From assembly GCA_913056525.1 (NCBI GenBank), contig CAJXLO010000001.1:1-64000 (forward strand): a DNA stretch of 64,000 bases, read 5' to 3'. The translations under genes and the position numbers were made by a program. Of this stretch, positions 19,437 to 28,836 are shown one piece after another. The DNA is from an uncultured Psychroflexus sp. (GTDB taxonomy: Bacteria; Bacteroidota; Bacteroidia; Flavobacteriales; Flavobacteriaceae). The notes below the pieces were generated by a model that saw nothing but the letters and a program-made list of their open reading frames with translations, ran no database searches and was not told the DNA's origin. Position 1 is the stretch's first letter; every line of letters begins with the position of its first letter.

Positions 19437-21337
19437 GTTCTTTTAATTAATATTATTTTAGATTGATCTTTATTTTTGATTTTATCCATAAACTTCCTGA
19501 ACACTTTATATTCCTGCTTACTATAATCTCCCTTCTTAATAAGCATGCTTCTGGTATACCTGATCTTGCCAGAGCTTAGCTTTTTGAAGTTAGCTTTGTA
19601 TCTACCAAATTTTGATCTGATATCAATAGCATCCGGAATGGATTCAATATCCATTTTTTTTGGGATCGTGAAGGTCAACTCATCTTCATCAAAATACCCG
19701 CGACTAATTGTGAACGGCGCAACCCTTTCCTTATATTTATCTGGTACAGAAAAAGTTTGGTTGAGTACATTGGGGATAAACATCAATCGGTTACCGAACT
19801 TCTGTGCATAGTTTATTGCATTTATCTTTAGTTTTTCCTCAAAAACAACTTTTTCATCATTTCTTTGAAACTCAAAACTTTCAATTTTTATATTCTTTAA
19901 ATGATCGTAATAATTCCTGTAAAATTGAAGTGCTCTTCGCTTAGATACGTCTTGAAGTCTGTATTTTGAATCAAATTGAGTTCCTTGAGATGCAATATCG
20001 ATATCAGCTGATAAATCTCCCTTCGCGTCTAATTGTATTTTAGCCTCTATCTTCTGATAATTATCATTTTCATAATAAGCTTTGGTCTTTACCACTTCGC
20101 CGCCATCTTCTTTTACTAAAAGCACTTTCCGGTCATCGGTGAAATCGCCTATAAAACCAAAAGGTGTCTGCTGACTTGTACATTCTAACCATATATCTTG
20201 TTTATCAGCTTGCGGTAAGTTCAATATAACGTGGTTGCCCTGCATAGACGGAAAGTCCGGATCAATATCATTTTTTGTACTTCCTCCATATACCACAGCA
20301 TAATTAGACGGAACATCAGCTATTTTAAGCAGTGCTTTTGTGTAATTGGTCAGTGCTTTACAATCTCCATATTTGACCTCATCTACTTCAGATGCTTTTA
20401 CCGGAAGCCAACCTCCTATTCCTACCTGTATGCTGATATATCGAGTTTTGTCCTGAACATATTGATATACTTTTTTTGCTCTCTCAACAGGATCATCAAT
20501 GCCACTCACAAGGTCTTTTATCTTTTGTTGTGTTTGTTCACTAATGTCATCTCTACCATCTATCAAGTTATCAAATTGCCATTTACCTAATTGTTGCCAG
20601 GAAGTAGCTGAACCTTCTACTCCGGATAGTTCAAACTTTGATAAAGCTACTTTTAGGTGAGGTGTAAATCTTTTAAGACCTGGGCTGAAATCTTCATCTT
20701 TAATTGCGACTAGCCCTTTAGCCTTACATTTGATACCTACAGGTGTTCTTTCTAATGTAACCTTATCAGAAAAATCAAAATTGCTTTTTTTATATCGGAA
20801 ACCTATGCGGTTTCTATCTATAAGTTCATATTCGCTTTTTATCACACTTTGATAGTTCTGGGCTAAGGGTTGCCATGGATCTATAAATGCAGTATTACTA
20901 TTAGAAATCTCAGATGTAAGAACGTATGTTACCGGATAATTTCGGGGTTCGTAGTCTAGCACATAAAATCTACTATCTGTGTACATGGTACTCCCACCGG
21001 ATGCGCTCACATCCCTGAAATCCCTTTTCTTTATCTTTTCTATTTCTTCACCTAATGCATTGTAAACGATTACTTCAAGTTTTTTTACATTTATATCATC
21101 ATCATGGAATAGTGCTATTCTGGCCTCTTCTTTCCCTTTTCTATTGAATAGAGTGATGACTTTACGCTTTTTGACCAGCATTTTATCCTGATCGCTTATA
21201 ATGACCGTGGTCTTTGAATCACGGACACAGGAATTAGCGTTCTCCTTATACTTCTCAGGGATTATTATTGATTGATAATCAGTGGATTGACCGAGGCAAA
21301 AAGCACTAACAAGCAAAAATAAAAACAGAAATCTCAA
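19433..21337 (-). CDS. DUF3857 domain transglutaminase-like protein
   Basis: Signal peptide (TTG start); KVYQYVQDKTRYISIQVGIGGWLPVKASEVDEVKYGDCKALTNYTKALLKIADVPSNYAVVYGG...GNHVILNLP. Confidence 0.88.
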   Translation of the reverse strand: MRFLFLFLLVSAFCLGQSTDYQSIIIPEKYKENANSCVRDSKTTVIISDQDKMLVKKRKVITLFNRKGKEEARIALFHDDDINVKKLEVIVYNALGEEIEKIKKRDFRDVSASGGSTMYTDSRFYVLDYEPRNYPVTYVLTSEISNSNTAFIDPWQPLAQNYQSVIKSEYELIDRNRIGFRYKKSNFDFSDKVTLERTPVGIKCKAKGLVAIKDEDFSPGLKRFTPHLKVALSKFELSGVEGSATSWQQLGKWQFDNLIDGRDDISEQTQQKIKDLVSGIDDPVERAKKVYQYVQDKTRYISIQVGIGGWLPVKASEVDEVKYGDCKALTNYTKALLKIADVPSNYAVVYGGSTKNDIDPDFPSMQGNHVILNLPQADKQDIWLECTSQQTPFGFIGDFTDDRKVLLVKEDGGEVVKTKAYYENDNYQKIEAKIQLDAKGDLSADIDIASQGTQFDSKYRLQDVSKRRALQFYRNYYDHLKNIKIESFEFQRNDEKVVFEEKLKINAINYAQKFGNRLMFIPNVLNQTFSVPDKYKERVAPFTISRGYFDEDELTFTIPKKMDIESIPDAIDIRSKFGRYKANFKKLSSGKIRYTRSMLIKKGDYSKQEYKVFRKFMDKIKNKDQSKIILIKRT

Positions 21338-21390
21338 ATCTTTTTTTTCAAAAATATATATTTAGATTTTATTAAGGTTTTGATTTTATG

Positions 21391-21912
21391 TTAATTTTTA
21401 AGAACAAGTAATTTCAAACTTTCGCTGATCATTTCTCTGGTCTCATCCGGTAAAATGATTTGTTGATGTTCTTCCTGGACATCTGTTTTATAAAGCGGAA
21501 ACTGACTGACTACCTTCGCTTTAAGGGTTTGTAGAGTCATTAGAAGCGACTGCATCGCAAACTCGCCTCTGGGTTCTTTAGGCGTAAAAGTGATAGGTAA
21601 TACGTATTTATCAGCTAGCTCGCCGGAATGGGTGCACCATTCCAGCATATTTTTTAAAACAGCCGGAATGTTATGCGAATACTCTGGGGTGGCGATGATT
21701 ACTGACTTAGCAGCAGCTAATTTTGATTTAAAAGTTGTAATATCGGCTGGAATACCTTCTTGCAATCTTTGAGGGGTGAACAGCTCGAATTCTCTGATCT
21801 TGTCATAAACCTCAATGTCATATTGGTCGCCAAAACTCTTCTCGATCGCTTTGAGCAAATAATAATTACTGCTTTGCGGACTGGCCGATCCTGATAGGCA
21901 AAAAATATCCAT
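21391..21912 (-). CDS. NADPH-dependent FMN reductase family protein
   Basis: MDIFCLSGSASPQSSNYYLLKAIEK...SVIIATPEYSHNIPAVLKNMLEWCTHSGELADKYV; Met at 21912 chosen rather than 21960, which overlaps dtd. Confidence 0.88.
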   Translation of the reverse strand: MDIFCLSGSASPQSSNYYLLKAIEKSFGDQYDIEVYDKIREFELFTPQRLQEGIPADITTFKSKLAAAKSVIIATPEYSHNIPAVLKNMLEWCTHSGELADKYVLPITFTPKEPRGEFAMQSLLMTLQTLKAKVVSQFPLYKTDVQEEHQQIILPDETREMISESLKLLVLKN

Positions 21913-21913
21913 A

Positions 21914-22366
21914 TTATTCCCTGTTCTTTGAGTCAATAATAATGGTAACCGGACCATCATTGATCATTGAAACCTCCATCATTTTGCCAAAAGCTCCCGT
22001 GGCAATTTCCTGGTCCGTATCTTTTCTTAATTGATCCACGAATTGATCATATAATGATCTCGCCTTATCCGGGGCTGCTGCACGAACAAAACTGGGCCGG
22101 TTACCTTTTTTTGTGGATGCATGTAAGGTGAACTGGCTTACGACCAGCAATTCGCCGTTAATAGCTTCAACGGAACGGTTCATTGGTTTTTCTTCGTTAG
22201 GGAATATCCGCGTATTAATGACCTTCTTGCTGAGCCATTCCAGGTCTTCCTGCTCATCAGCATCTTCTATCCCTACGAATATCAATAATCCATTGCCTAT
22301 CTCAGCTACTTTATTATCGGCAACTTTTACGCTTGCTTTTTTTACTCTTTGAACTACTGCTCTCAT
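21914..22366 (-). CDS. dtd: D-aminoacyl-tRNA deacylase
   Basis: MRAVVQRVKKASVKV...GLLIFVGIEDADEQEDLEWLSKKVINTRIFPNEE...LVVSQFTLHASTKKGNRPSFVRAAAP. Confidence 0.96.
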   Translation of the reverse strand: MRAVVQRVKKASVKVADNKVAEIGNGLLIFVGIEDADEQEDLEWLSKKVINTRIFPNEEKPMNRSVEAINGELLVVSQFTLHASTKKGNRPSFVRAAAPDKARSLYDQFVDQLRKDTDQEIATGAFGKMMEVSMINDGPVTIIIDSKNRE

Positions 22367-23316
22367 TTTTGATGATGAATATCTTTCCTGTAAGTATCTT
22401 CCTCGGAATGCAAGATCTTCAAATAGCTCTGGTATCTGAAATAAGGTATCTGATCTGCTTCAACGGCCTTTTTTACAGCGCATTTGGGTTCCTTATCGTG
22501 CAAACAGTTGTTGAACTTGCAGTCCTGCTGATGTTCGTTGAACTCAGGAAAATAGTCCGCGATCTCCTGATCATCGAATTCAACCAGACCAAATCCCTTG
22601 ATGCCGGGTGAATCTATGATCTTCGCACCTATGTCCAGATCGAACATTTCCGCAAAGGTCGTAGTATGTTTTCCCTGGATATGCTGCTCTGATATCTCCT
22701 TAACGCTCAGCTCCAGTTCTGGAGCGATCAGGTTGATCAGCGAACTCTTCCCTACTCCACTATGTCCGGCAAAGAGTGAGGTCTTATCTTTCATCAGCTC
22801 TTCGACCTTATCGATGTTCCTATCTTCAACCACTGATGTACCTACACAAGTATAGCCTATTTCACGGTAAGTATCGGCCAGGAACTTCATCTCTGCAAAG
22901 TCGTCCATATCATAAGAATCCAGCTTATTGAACAGTAGCCTTACCGGAATACCGTACGCCTCTGCCGCTACAAGATAACGATCGATAAAGGTCGTAGAAG
23001 TGGGCGGATTGTTGAGTGTGATCATAAGGAAAACCTGATCGATATTAGCGGCAACGATCTGCACCTGTTTAGATAACTTGACCGATCTTCTGATAATATA
23101 GTTCTTTCTATCATGGATGTTCTTGATAAGTCCTAATGTCTGATCGCCTTTCTGCTCCAGCTCGATATCCACATGATCGCCCACCGCCACGGGATTGGTG
23201 GTCTTCAGCCCTTTCAAGCGTATCTTCCCTTTCATCTTACAATCGTAAAAGCTATCTCCTACCTTGACCACGTACCAACTTCCCGTGGACCTGTAAACTT
23301 GTCCTTGCATCTGCAT
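22363..23316 (-). CDS. rsgA: ribosome small subunit-dependent GTPase A
   Basis: Circularly permuted GTPase: LLFNKLD, SLFAGHSGVGKSSLINLI, IIDSPGIKGFGL; C-terminal Zn site C-x4-C-x-H-x5-C (CKFNNCLHDKEPKC). Confidence 0.96.
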   Translation of the reverse strand: MQMQGQVYRSTGSWYVVKVGDSFYDCKMKGKIRLKGLKTTNPVAVGDHVDIELEQKGDQTLGLIKNIHDRKNYIIRRSVKLSKQVQIVAANIDQVFLMITLNNPPTSTTFIDRYLVAAEAYGIPVRLLFNKLDSYDMDDFAEMKFLADTYREIGYTCVGTSVVEDRNIDKVEELMKDKTSLFAGHSGVGKSSLINLIAPELELSVKEISEQHIQGKHTTTFAEMFDLDIGAKIIDSPGIKGFGLVEFDDQEIADYFPEFNEHQQDCKFNNCLHDKEPKCAVKKAVEADQIPYFRYQSYLKILHSEEDTYRKDIHHQK

Positions 23317-23458
23317 TATTTCATTTCAAATTGTGAAATTAATATAATCATAATTATTGGAGACCGATGGATGGTCATAAAATAGAAAAAACTAATACTC
23401 CGGTTCACCATTCTGGAAAGAAGAAGCTCTGCACTTTCTTTTTCAGCCGATCATTTTG

Positions 23459-23466
23459 TAGCTTTG
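23459..23466 (+). promoter_or_regulatory. -7 box TAGCTTTG upstream of gldA
   Basis: Matches TAnnTTTG, 24 nt before ATG 23491. Confidence 0.4.
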
Positions 23467-23490
23467 AGGCACTTTTTTATTAAATAGCAC

Positions 23491-24390
23491 ATGTCCATCA
23501 TCATAAACAAGGTAACCAAATCCTACGGCGAACAAAAAGCGCTGGATTCAGTGAACTTCGAGGTCAAAAAGGGGCAGATCGTAGGTTTTCTCGGCCCTAA
23601 TGGTGCGGGAAAGTCCACATTGATGAAGATCATCTGTGGCTATCTAATTGCCGATGACGGTCAGGTGTTCATCGATAAGACCGATGTGACAAAAGAAACC
23701 TTGAAAGCCAAGTCCAAATTGGGATACCTGCCAGAGAACAACCCATTGTACCCAGAAATGCACGTGCGGGAATATCTGAACTTTATCGCAGAACTAAGAA
23801 AAGTAGATAAACCCAAAATAGAAAGCGTAATCGACAAAACAGGTTTAAGAGCAGAATGCAATAAAAAGGTCCATCAGTTGTCCAAAGGTTACAGGCAGCG
23901 CGTAGGCCTTGCTGGATGTTTGCTCCATGAGCCTGAAGTGCTCATCCTGGACGAGCCTACCACCGGACTGGACCCTCATCAGCTGAGCAGTATTCGCGAA
24001 TTGATCCAGGAAATAGGCAAGTCAACCACGATACTACTTTCCACGCATATCATGCAGGAAGTTGAAGCCATGTGCGAGCGTGCAGTGATCATCCATCAAG
24101 GTCGCATTGTAGATGATAAAGTGCTACAAAGCGATGCGGATGAAAAACAGCTTATAGAGGTCGAGTTCAATTATCGGGTGGAAGAGGTCGCGTTAGAATC
24201 CATTCCTCAAGTAAAAAAGGTGAAGAACATCAAAGGATTCAAATATCAAATAGAGTTCACTACCACGACCGATAGAAGAAGCGAAGTATTTGACTTCGCC
24301 TATGATAATGGATTAAAGATCCTCAACCTGCAAAAAATAACGCAAGGACTGGAAGAACGATTCCTGGAACTTACAGGCGATGGTTCTTAA
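23491..24390 (+). CDS. gldA: gliding motility-associated ABC transporter ATP-binding protein GldA
   Basis: SYGEQKALDSVNFEVKKGQIVGFLGPNGAGKSTLMKIICGYL...LSKGYRQRVGLAGCLLHEPEVLILDEPTTGLDPHQ; organisation as in GldA ATPases. Confidence 0.85.
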   Translation: MSIIINKVTKSYGEQKALDSVNFEVKKGQIVGFLGPNGAGKSTLMKIICGYLIADDGQVFIDKTDVTKETLKAKSKLGYLPENNPLYPEMHVREYLNFIAELRKVDKPKIESVIDKTGLRAECNKKVHQLSKGYRQRVGLAGCLLHEPEVLILDEPTTGLDPHQLSSIRELIQEIGKSTTILLSTHIMQEVEAMCERAVIIHQGRIVDDKVLQSDADEKQLIEVEFNYRVEEVALESIPQVKKVKNIKGFKYQIEFTTTTDRRSEVFDFAYDNGLKILNLQKITQGLEERFLELTGDGS

Positions 24391-24440
24391 TGTTCTATAG
24401 AATTTTCTACGCAAGCTGAAAAATTGTAATACATTAAAAT

Positions 24441-24866
24441 ATGGAGAAGCAAGATCTAAAAAAAATTGCATCAGAATATATGCAAATTTGGAATGCGGAA
24501 AAAGCGTTCCTACTTGATAAATATGCTGATGAAAAAATCGTTGTGCATTACACTCACTTTGAAAAATCTTATGTAGGGATTACAAATTATAGATCTATGC
24601 TCGAAATGACTTATGATTTCTTCCCTGACTTAAAAATTACGATTAATAATTTGATCCCCAACGAAGCCGAACAGATGGTTACGGTAGAATGGAAATACGA
24701 TGGAACCCACAAAAACGGAAATCTGTTCGGGGTGGAATCTTCTGATAAAAAAATATCAGTATCTGGTATCACGATCTTGAAAATAAAAAACGGATTGGTA
24801 ACAAAAGAAAAAGGAATTGTTGATAATTTGAGCTTGATCATGCAACTCGGCGCTTTAAAAAGGTGA
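24441..24866 (+). CDS. SnoaL-like / nuclear transport factor 2-fold protein
   Basis: YMQIWNAEKAFLLDKYADEKIVVHYTHFEKSYVGITNYRSMLEMTYDFFPDLKITINNLIPNEAEQMVTVEWKYDGTHKNGNLFG. Confidence 0.75.
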   Translation: MEKQDLKKIASEYMQIWNAEKAFLLDKYADEKIVVHYTHFEKSYVGITNYRSMLEMTYDFFPDLKITINNLIPNEAEQMVTVEWKYDGTHKNGNLFGVESSDKKISVSGITILKIKNGLVTKEKGIVDNLSLIMQLGALKR

Positions 24867-25147
24867 TCAGAAAAGCCCGCGCAAACATTGTATAAGCGTA
24901 ATGCAGCTCGAATCGTTATTATCCCTTTTTTGCACCTAAAGAACTTCGCGATGGGGTAAAAGTAAATCGACCAGAAGCACCATGCCTTAACAAAATAAAG
25001 TAGATATAAACTGATGTTTGTCCTTGCTCTTGATATTTTATTAACTGATAATAAGCTACTTGAATTTTATCTAAAATCTCACTTCTAAATCTCATATCCG
25101 AGTCGGAAACGACGAATATTTTAAGAAAGCTTAAAGGCTAAGTTTCG

Positions 25148-25155
25148 TAAATTTG
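25148..25155 (+). promoter_or_regulatory. -7 box TAAATTTG upstream of pncB
   Basis: Matches TAnnTTTG, 19 nt before ATG 25175; inverted repeat TTTAAG-N4-CTTAAA at 25120-25135 just upstream. Confidence 0.45.
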
Positions 25156-25174
25156 TAAAAATGTCAAATATAAG

Positions 25175-26581
25175 ATGTTCCATTACACCGCTTCTTATAC
25201 GGACCTTTACCAACTTAGTATGGCGCAGGTCTATTTTAAGACCGGCCGAGTGCATGAAAGGGCGGTCTTTGACTACTTCTTCCGTAAACAGCCTTTTGAT
25301 GGAGGTTATACCGTGTTTTGCGGATTGCAAACAGTATTGAAGGTTATTGAAGACCTTTATTTTTCAGATGATGATATCCGATTTTTAAAGACCAATGGCT
25401 TTGACCCTGATTTTCTAAACTATTTAAAGGATTTCAAGTTCAACGGTCATATTTACAGCACTCGCGAAGGCGACCTGGTCTTCCCTACCCGACCTATCTT
25501 ACAGGTGGAAGCAACGCTTATAGAAGCGCAGATCATTGAAACACTGCTTTTGAACATCCTGAACTATCAGACTTTGATCGCTACGAAAGCCAGTCGGATG
25601 AAACAGGTTGCCGGTCAGGCTAAATTGGTAGATTTTGGGTTGCGTCGGGCACAATCCACCGCGGCCTATCACGGTGTTCGAGCCGCCATCATCGGTGGAT
25701 TTGATGCGACCAGCAATGTAAAGGCCGCTCAGGATCTTAACATTGCTGTTTCCGGGACCATGGCACATTCGTTCGTTCAAAGCTATGATCATGAAATAGA
25801 CGCTTTTCGCGACTATGCCGAACATCGGCCGGGCGATTGTGTACTGTTAGTAGATACTTATGATACTTTAAATAGCGGTATTCCCAATGCTATTCAGGTC
25901 GCTAAGGAAATGCAAGCGAAGGGTCAACAATTGTTGGGAATTCGATTAGATAGCGGCGATCTGGCCTATCTTTCCAGAAAAGCCAGGGAAATGTTAGATG
26001 ATGCGGACTTAGCATCGGTTAAGATTGCCGCATCCAATCAACTGGATGAAAAGGTCATCAAGAGCCTGAAGGAACAAAAAGCTCCCATCGACTTCTTTGG
26101 CGTGGGCACTTCGCTGATGATCGGTAAGCCCGATGCGGCATTGGATGGTGTTTACAAATTGGCCCAACACAATGAACAGCCGAGCATCAAATTATCCGAA
26201 TCCATCGAAAAGGTCACCATTCCCGGCATAAAACAAGTCTATCGATTATCCGATCATCAGGGCAATTGGATCGGTGCGGATATCATTGCTCTAAGATCGG
26301 AAAGGTCTTTCTCAACAATGCATTCCCCGAATGATCCACTGAAATCCATGAACGTTAAACCTTTTAGAACAAAAGCATTATTAGAAACTGTGATGAAGGA
26401 TGGAAAGCAAGTAAAAGCTCCCACACCAGTATCGGAAATCGCAGCTTACGCGCGAGAGCAGCTTAACAAATTAGAACCAGAATACAAAAGATTTGATAAT
26501 TCTCATATCTATAAAGTAGGATTATCCGATGAACTCTATGAACTGAGACATCAATTGATCACTAAAAACAAATCGATATGA
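25175..26581 (+). CDS. pncB: nicotinate phosphoribosyltransferase
   Basis: YTDLYQLSMAQVYFKTGRVHERAVFDYFFRKQPFDGGYTVFCGLQ...DFGLRRAQSTAAYHGVRAAIIGGFDATSNVKAA...GTMAHSFVQSY...GIRLDSGDLAYLSRKAREMLD. Confidence 0.96.
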   Translation: MFHYTASYTDLYQLSMAQVYFKTGRVHERAVFDYFFRKQPFDGGYTVFCGLQTVLKVIEDLYFSDDDIRFLKTNGFDPDFLNYLKDFKFNGHIYSTREGDLVFPTRPILQVEATLIEAQIIETLLLNILNYQTLIATKASRMKQVAGQAKLVDFGLRRAQSTAAYHGVRAAIIGGFDATSNVKAAQDLNIAVSGTMAHSFVQSYDHEIDAFRDYAEHRPGDCVLLVDTYDTLNSGIPNAIQVAKEMQAKGQQLLGIRLDSGDLAYLSRKAREMLDDADLASVKIAASNQLDEKVIKSLKEQKAPIDFFGVGTSLMIGKPDAALDGVYKLAQHNEQPSIKLSESIEKVTIPGIKQVYRLSDHQGNWIGADIIALRSERSFSTMHSPNDPLKSMNVKPFRTKALLETVMKDGKQVKAPTPVSEIAAYAREQLNKLEPEYKRFDNSHIYKVGLSDELYELRHQLITKNKSI

Positions 26582-27174
26582 AGGCATTAATTATCGTAGA
26601 TGTACAATATGATTTTCTTCCTGGCGGCGCATTAGCCGTCCCGGATGGCGATGGGATCATTCCTATTATCAATAAAATTTCCCGGGATTTTGATCTGGTG
26701 GTCGCCACACAAGATTGGCATCCTGATGGACATTATAGTTTCGCATCCCAACATGATGGCTACGAACCTTTTGATCAGCTAGAATTGAACGGAGAGGTCC
26801 AAACCCTTTGGCCAGAACATTGTGTGCAAGGTAGTCACGGCGCAGCGTTCAGTAAAGACCTTGACCTGAAACCCGTGGAAGCGATCTTTAGAAAAGGGAC
26901 AGACTTGAGGATAGATAGTTACAGCGGTTTCTTTGATAATCAACATAAGCGGACCACGGCATTAGCTGATTACTTAAAGGCGAAACAAGTTAATGAAGTC
27001 TTCATCTGTGGTCTGGCGACCGATGTTTGCGTTTATTTTACCGCACTAGATGCATTAAGGGAAAATTTCAGGACAAGGCTGATCAAAAACGCGACAAAAG
27101 GTCTTGATGAAGAAGCCATTGACAATGCTTACCGGGATGTCAAAAAGAAAGGTGGAGAACTGATCAACTATTAA
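26578..27174 (+). CDS. pncA: bifunctional nicotinamidase/pyrazinamidase
   Basis: MKALIIVDVQYDFLPGGALAVPDGDGIIP...VATQDWHPDGHYSFAS...WPEHCVQGSHGA...VFICGLATDVCVYFTALDA. Confidence 0.96.
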   Translation: MKALIIVDVQYDFLPGGALAVPDGDGIIPIINKISRDFDLVVATQDWHPDGHYSFASQHDGYEPFDQLELNGEVQTLWPEHCVQGSHGAAFSKDLDLKPVEAIFRKGTDLRIDSYSGFFDNQHKRTTALADYLKAKQVNEVFICGLATDVCVYFTALDALRENFRTRLIKNATKGLDEEAIDNAYRDVKKKGGELINY

Positions 27175-27191
27175 TTGTAAGATGACTTGAA

Positions 27192-27794
27192 ATGAAAGAA
27201 TTTTGGAATAAAAGATATGCGCAAAAGGAATATGTTTATGGCCGTGATGTCAATGAATTCTTAAAACAAAAACTCCGCTCCTTAAAACCCGGTAAGCTAT
27301 TATTACCTTGTGATGGCGAAGGAAGGAATGCCGTTTTCGCGGCTAGGTCAGGTTGGCAAGTAACCGCTTTTGATTTCAGTGAAGAAGCAAAGAAGAAAGC
27401 CATGCGATTAGCACACGAACATCAAGTTGATATCGATTATTTTATCGCTGATGTGAACGAAGTTGAGCTAGATCAAAAATTTGATGTCATCGCATTGGTC
27501 TATGCTCATTTTCCACCCGATGTAAGAAGAAATTTTCACAATAAGCTCATCAAATGGCTCAAGCCTAATGGAATGGTCCTAATAGAAGCATTTGCTAAGG
27601 ATCAATTAGGCAAACCTTCTGGCGGTCCTAAGAATATTGAACTTCTGTATGATGAAGAGGAACTTGAAGAAGATCTTAAAGAATTGAAGATAATCGAATC
27701 CAATAAAACTAGCGTAACATTGTCCGAAGGTGATTATCATTCCGGCCAAGCTGAGGTTGCAAGAGCAATTTTGCAATTAAGGGATCAGCACTAA
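27192..27794 (+). CDS. class I SAM-dependent methyltransferase
   Basis: FWNKRYAQKEYVYGRDVNEFLKQKL...LLLPCDGEGRNAVFAARSGWQVTAFDFSEEAKKKAMRLA. Confidence 0.88.
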   Translation: MKEFWNKRYAQKEYVYGRDVNEFLKQKLRSLKPGKLLLPCDGEGRNAVFAARSGWQVTAFDFSEEAKKKAMRLAHEHQVDIDYFIADVNEVELDQKFDVIALVYAHFPPDVRRNFHNKLIKWLKPNGMVLIEAFAKDQLGKPSGGPKNIELLYDEEELEEDLKELKIIESNKTSVTLSEGDYHSGQAEVARAILQLRDQH

Positions 27795-27853
27795 TTCTTT
27801 TGTCAAATATCAGGTTATTTCAGCAAGTAAAACCCAATTTGATAAGAATTCAG

Positions 27854-27861
27854 TATTTTTG
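27854..27861 (+). promoter_or_regulatory. -7 box TATTTTTG upstream of the oxygenase gene
   Basis: Matches TAnnTTTG, 20 nt before ATG 27882. Confidence 0.45.
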
Positions 27862-27881
27862 GAGAAGAAAATTATTTTCAA

Positions 27882-28835
27882 ATGGCTTATACAAAAATTC
27901 CCAGTGTAGATCTGGCTGATTTTCTATCGGACGATCCCAAACGCAAGCAGAATTTCGTCAATGAGATCGGACAAGCTTATGAGAACATAGGTTTTGTTTC
28001 CCTTAGAAATCATTTTTTAAGCAATGAATTGATGAAAGACCTGTATGATCAGGTTAGAGAATTCTTTGACCTGCCGGAAGAGACCAAATTACAATACGAA
28101 CGCCCTGATATAGGCGGCCAGCGTGGCTATGTACCATTTGGCAAAGAACATGCTAAAGGCCGGAAAAAGGGCGATCTGAAGGAATTTTGGCATTTTGGTC
28201 AAATACCGGATGAGGATGCGGATCTGACAGAAGAATATCCAGATAATGTGGAAGTGAAAGAGTTACCAAAATTTAATAAAGTTGGCATTGAAGCCTATCA
28301 GCAATTAGAAAAGACCGGCATTTATGTTTTGCGTGCTTTAGCTTTAAGATTAGGCTTAAATGAGCATTATTTTGATCATTGGGCAAGTAACGGCAACAGC
28401 ATTCTACGTCCAATACATTATCCGCCGATCACCGAAGAACCAGATGGAGCTGTTAGAGCTGGTGCTCACGGCGATATCAATCTGATAACGCTTCTCATGG
28501 GTGCCTCAGCCGGTGGTTTGCAGGTTAAGAACCGAGATGGCGAATGGATCGATGCGAAGCCCGAGAAAGATGAGCTGGTCATCAATGTGGGCGATATGCT
28601 AGAACGCCATACGAACAATAAATTGAAATCCACCATCCATCGTGTGGTCAATCCGCCACGTGAAGAATGGGATCAGCCGCGCTACTCGATTCCGTTTTTT
28701 ATGCATCCGCGAAGTGAAATGAAGCTCGATTGCTTAGAGGAATGCATTGATTCTGAACACCCTAAACAATATAAGGATATCAGCGCCGGTGAATTCCTGG
28801 ATCAGCGATTAAGAGAAATCGGATTAAAAAAATAA
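27882..28835 (+). CDS. isopenicillin N synthase-like 2-oxoglutarate/Fe(II) oxygenase family protein
   Basis: IPSVDLADFLSDDPKRKQNFVNEIGQAYENIGFVSLRNH...RAGAHGDINLITLLMGASAGGLQVKNRDGEWIDAKP...LVINVGDMLERHTNNKLKSTIHRVVNP (H-x-D...H facial triad). Confidence 0.9.
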   Translation: MAYTKIPSVDLADFLSDDPKRKQNFVNEIGQAYENIGFVSLRNHFLSNELMKDLYDQVREFFDLPEETKLQYERPDIGGQRGYVPFGKEHAKGRKKGDLKEFWHFGQIPDEDADLTEEYPDNVEVKELPKFNKVGIEAYQQLEKTGIYVLRALALRLGLNEHYFDHWASNGNSILRPIHYPPITEEPDGAVRAGAHGDINLITLLMGASAGGLQVKNRDGEWIDAKPEKDELVINVGDMLERHTNNKLKSTIHRVVNPPREEWDQPRYSIPFFMHPRSEMKLDCLEECIDSEHPKQYKDISAGEFLDQRLREIGLKK

Positions 28836-28836
28836 G

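Noticed and set aside
24867-25100. 300-bp non-coding gap before pncB considered as a possible ncRNA or riboswitch
   Set aside because: Only short weak hairpins could be found and the likely promoter is downstream of them, so they would not be in the transcript; no known riboswitch core recognised.
28650-28670. CACGTGAA core resembling parS inside the 2OG oxygenase gene
   Set aside because: Flanks (ccgCCACGTGAAGAA) do not match the TGTTnCACGTGAAACA palindrome, the site is explained by coding sequence, and it is far from parAB.
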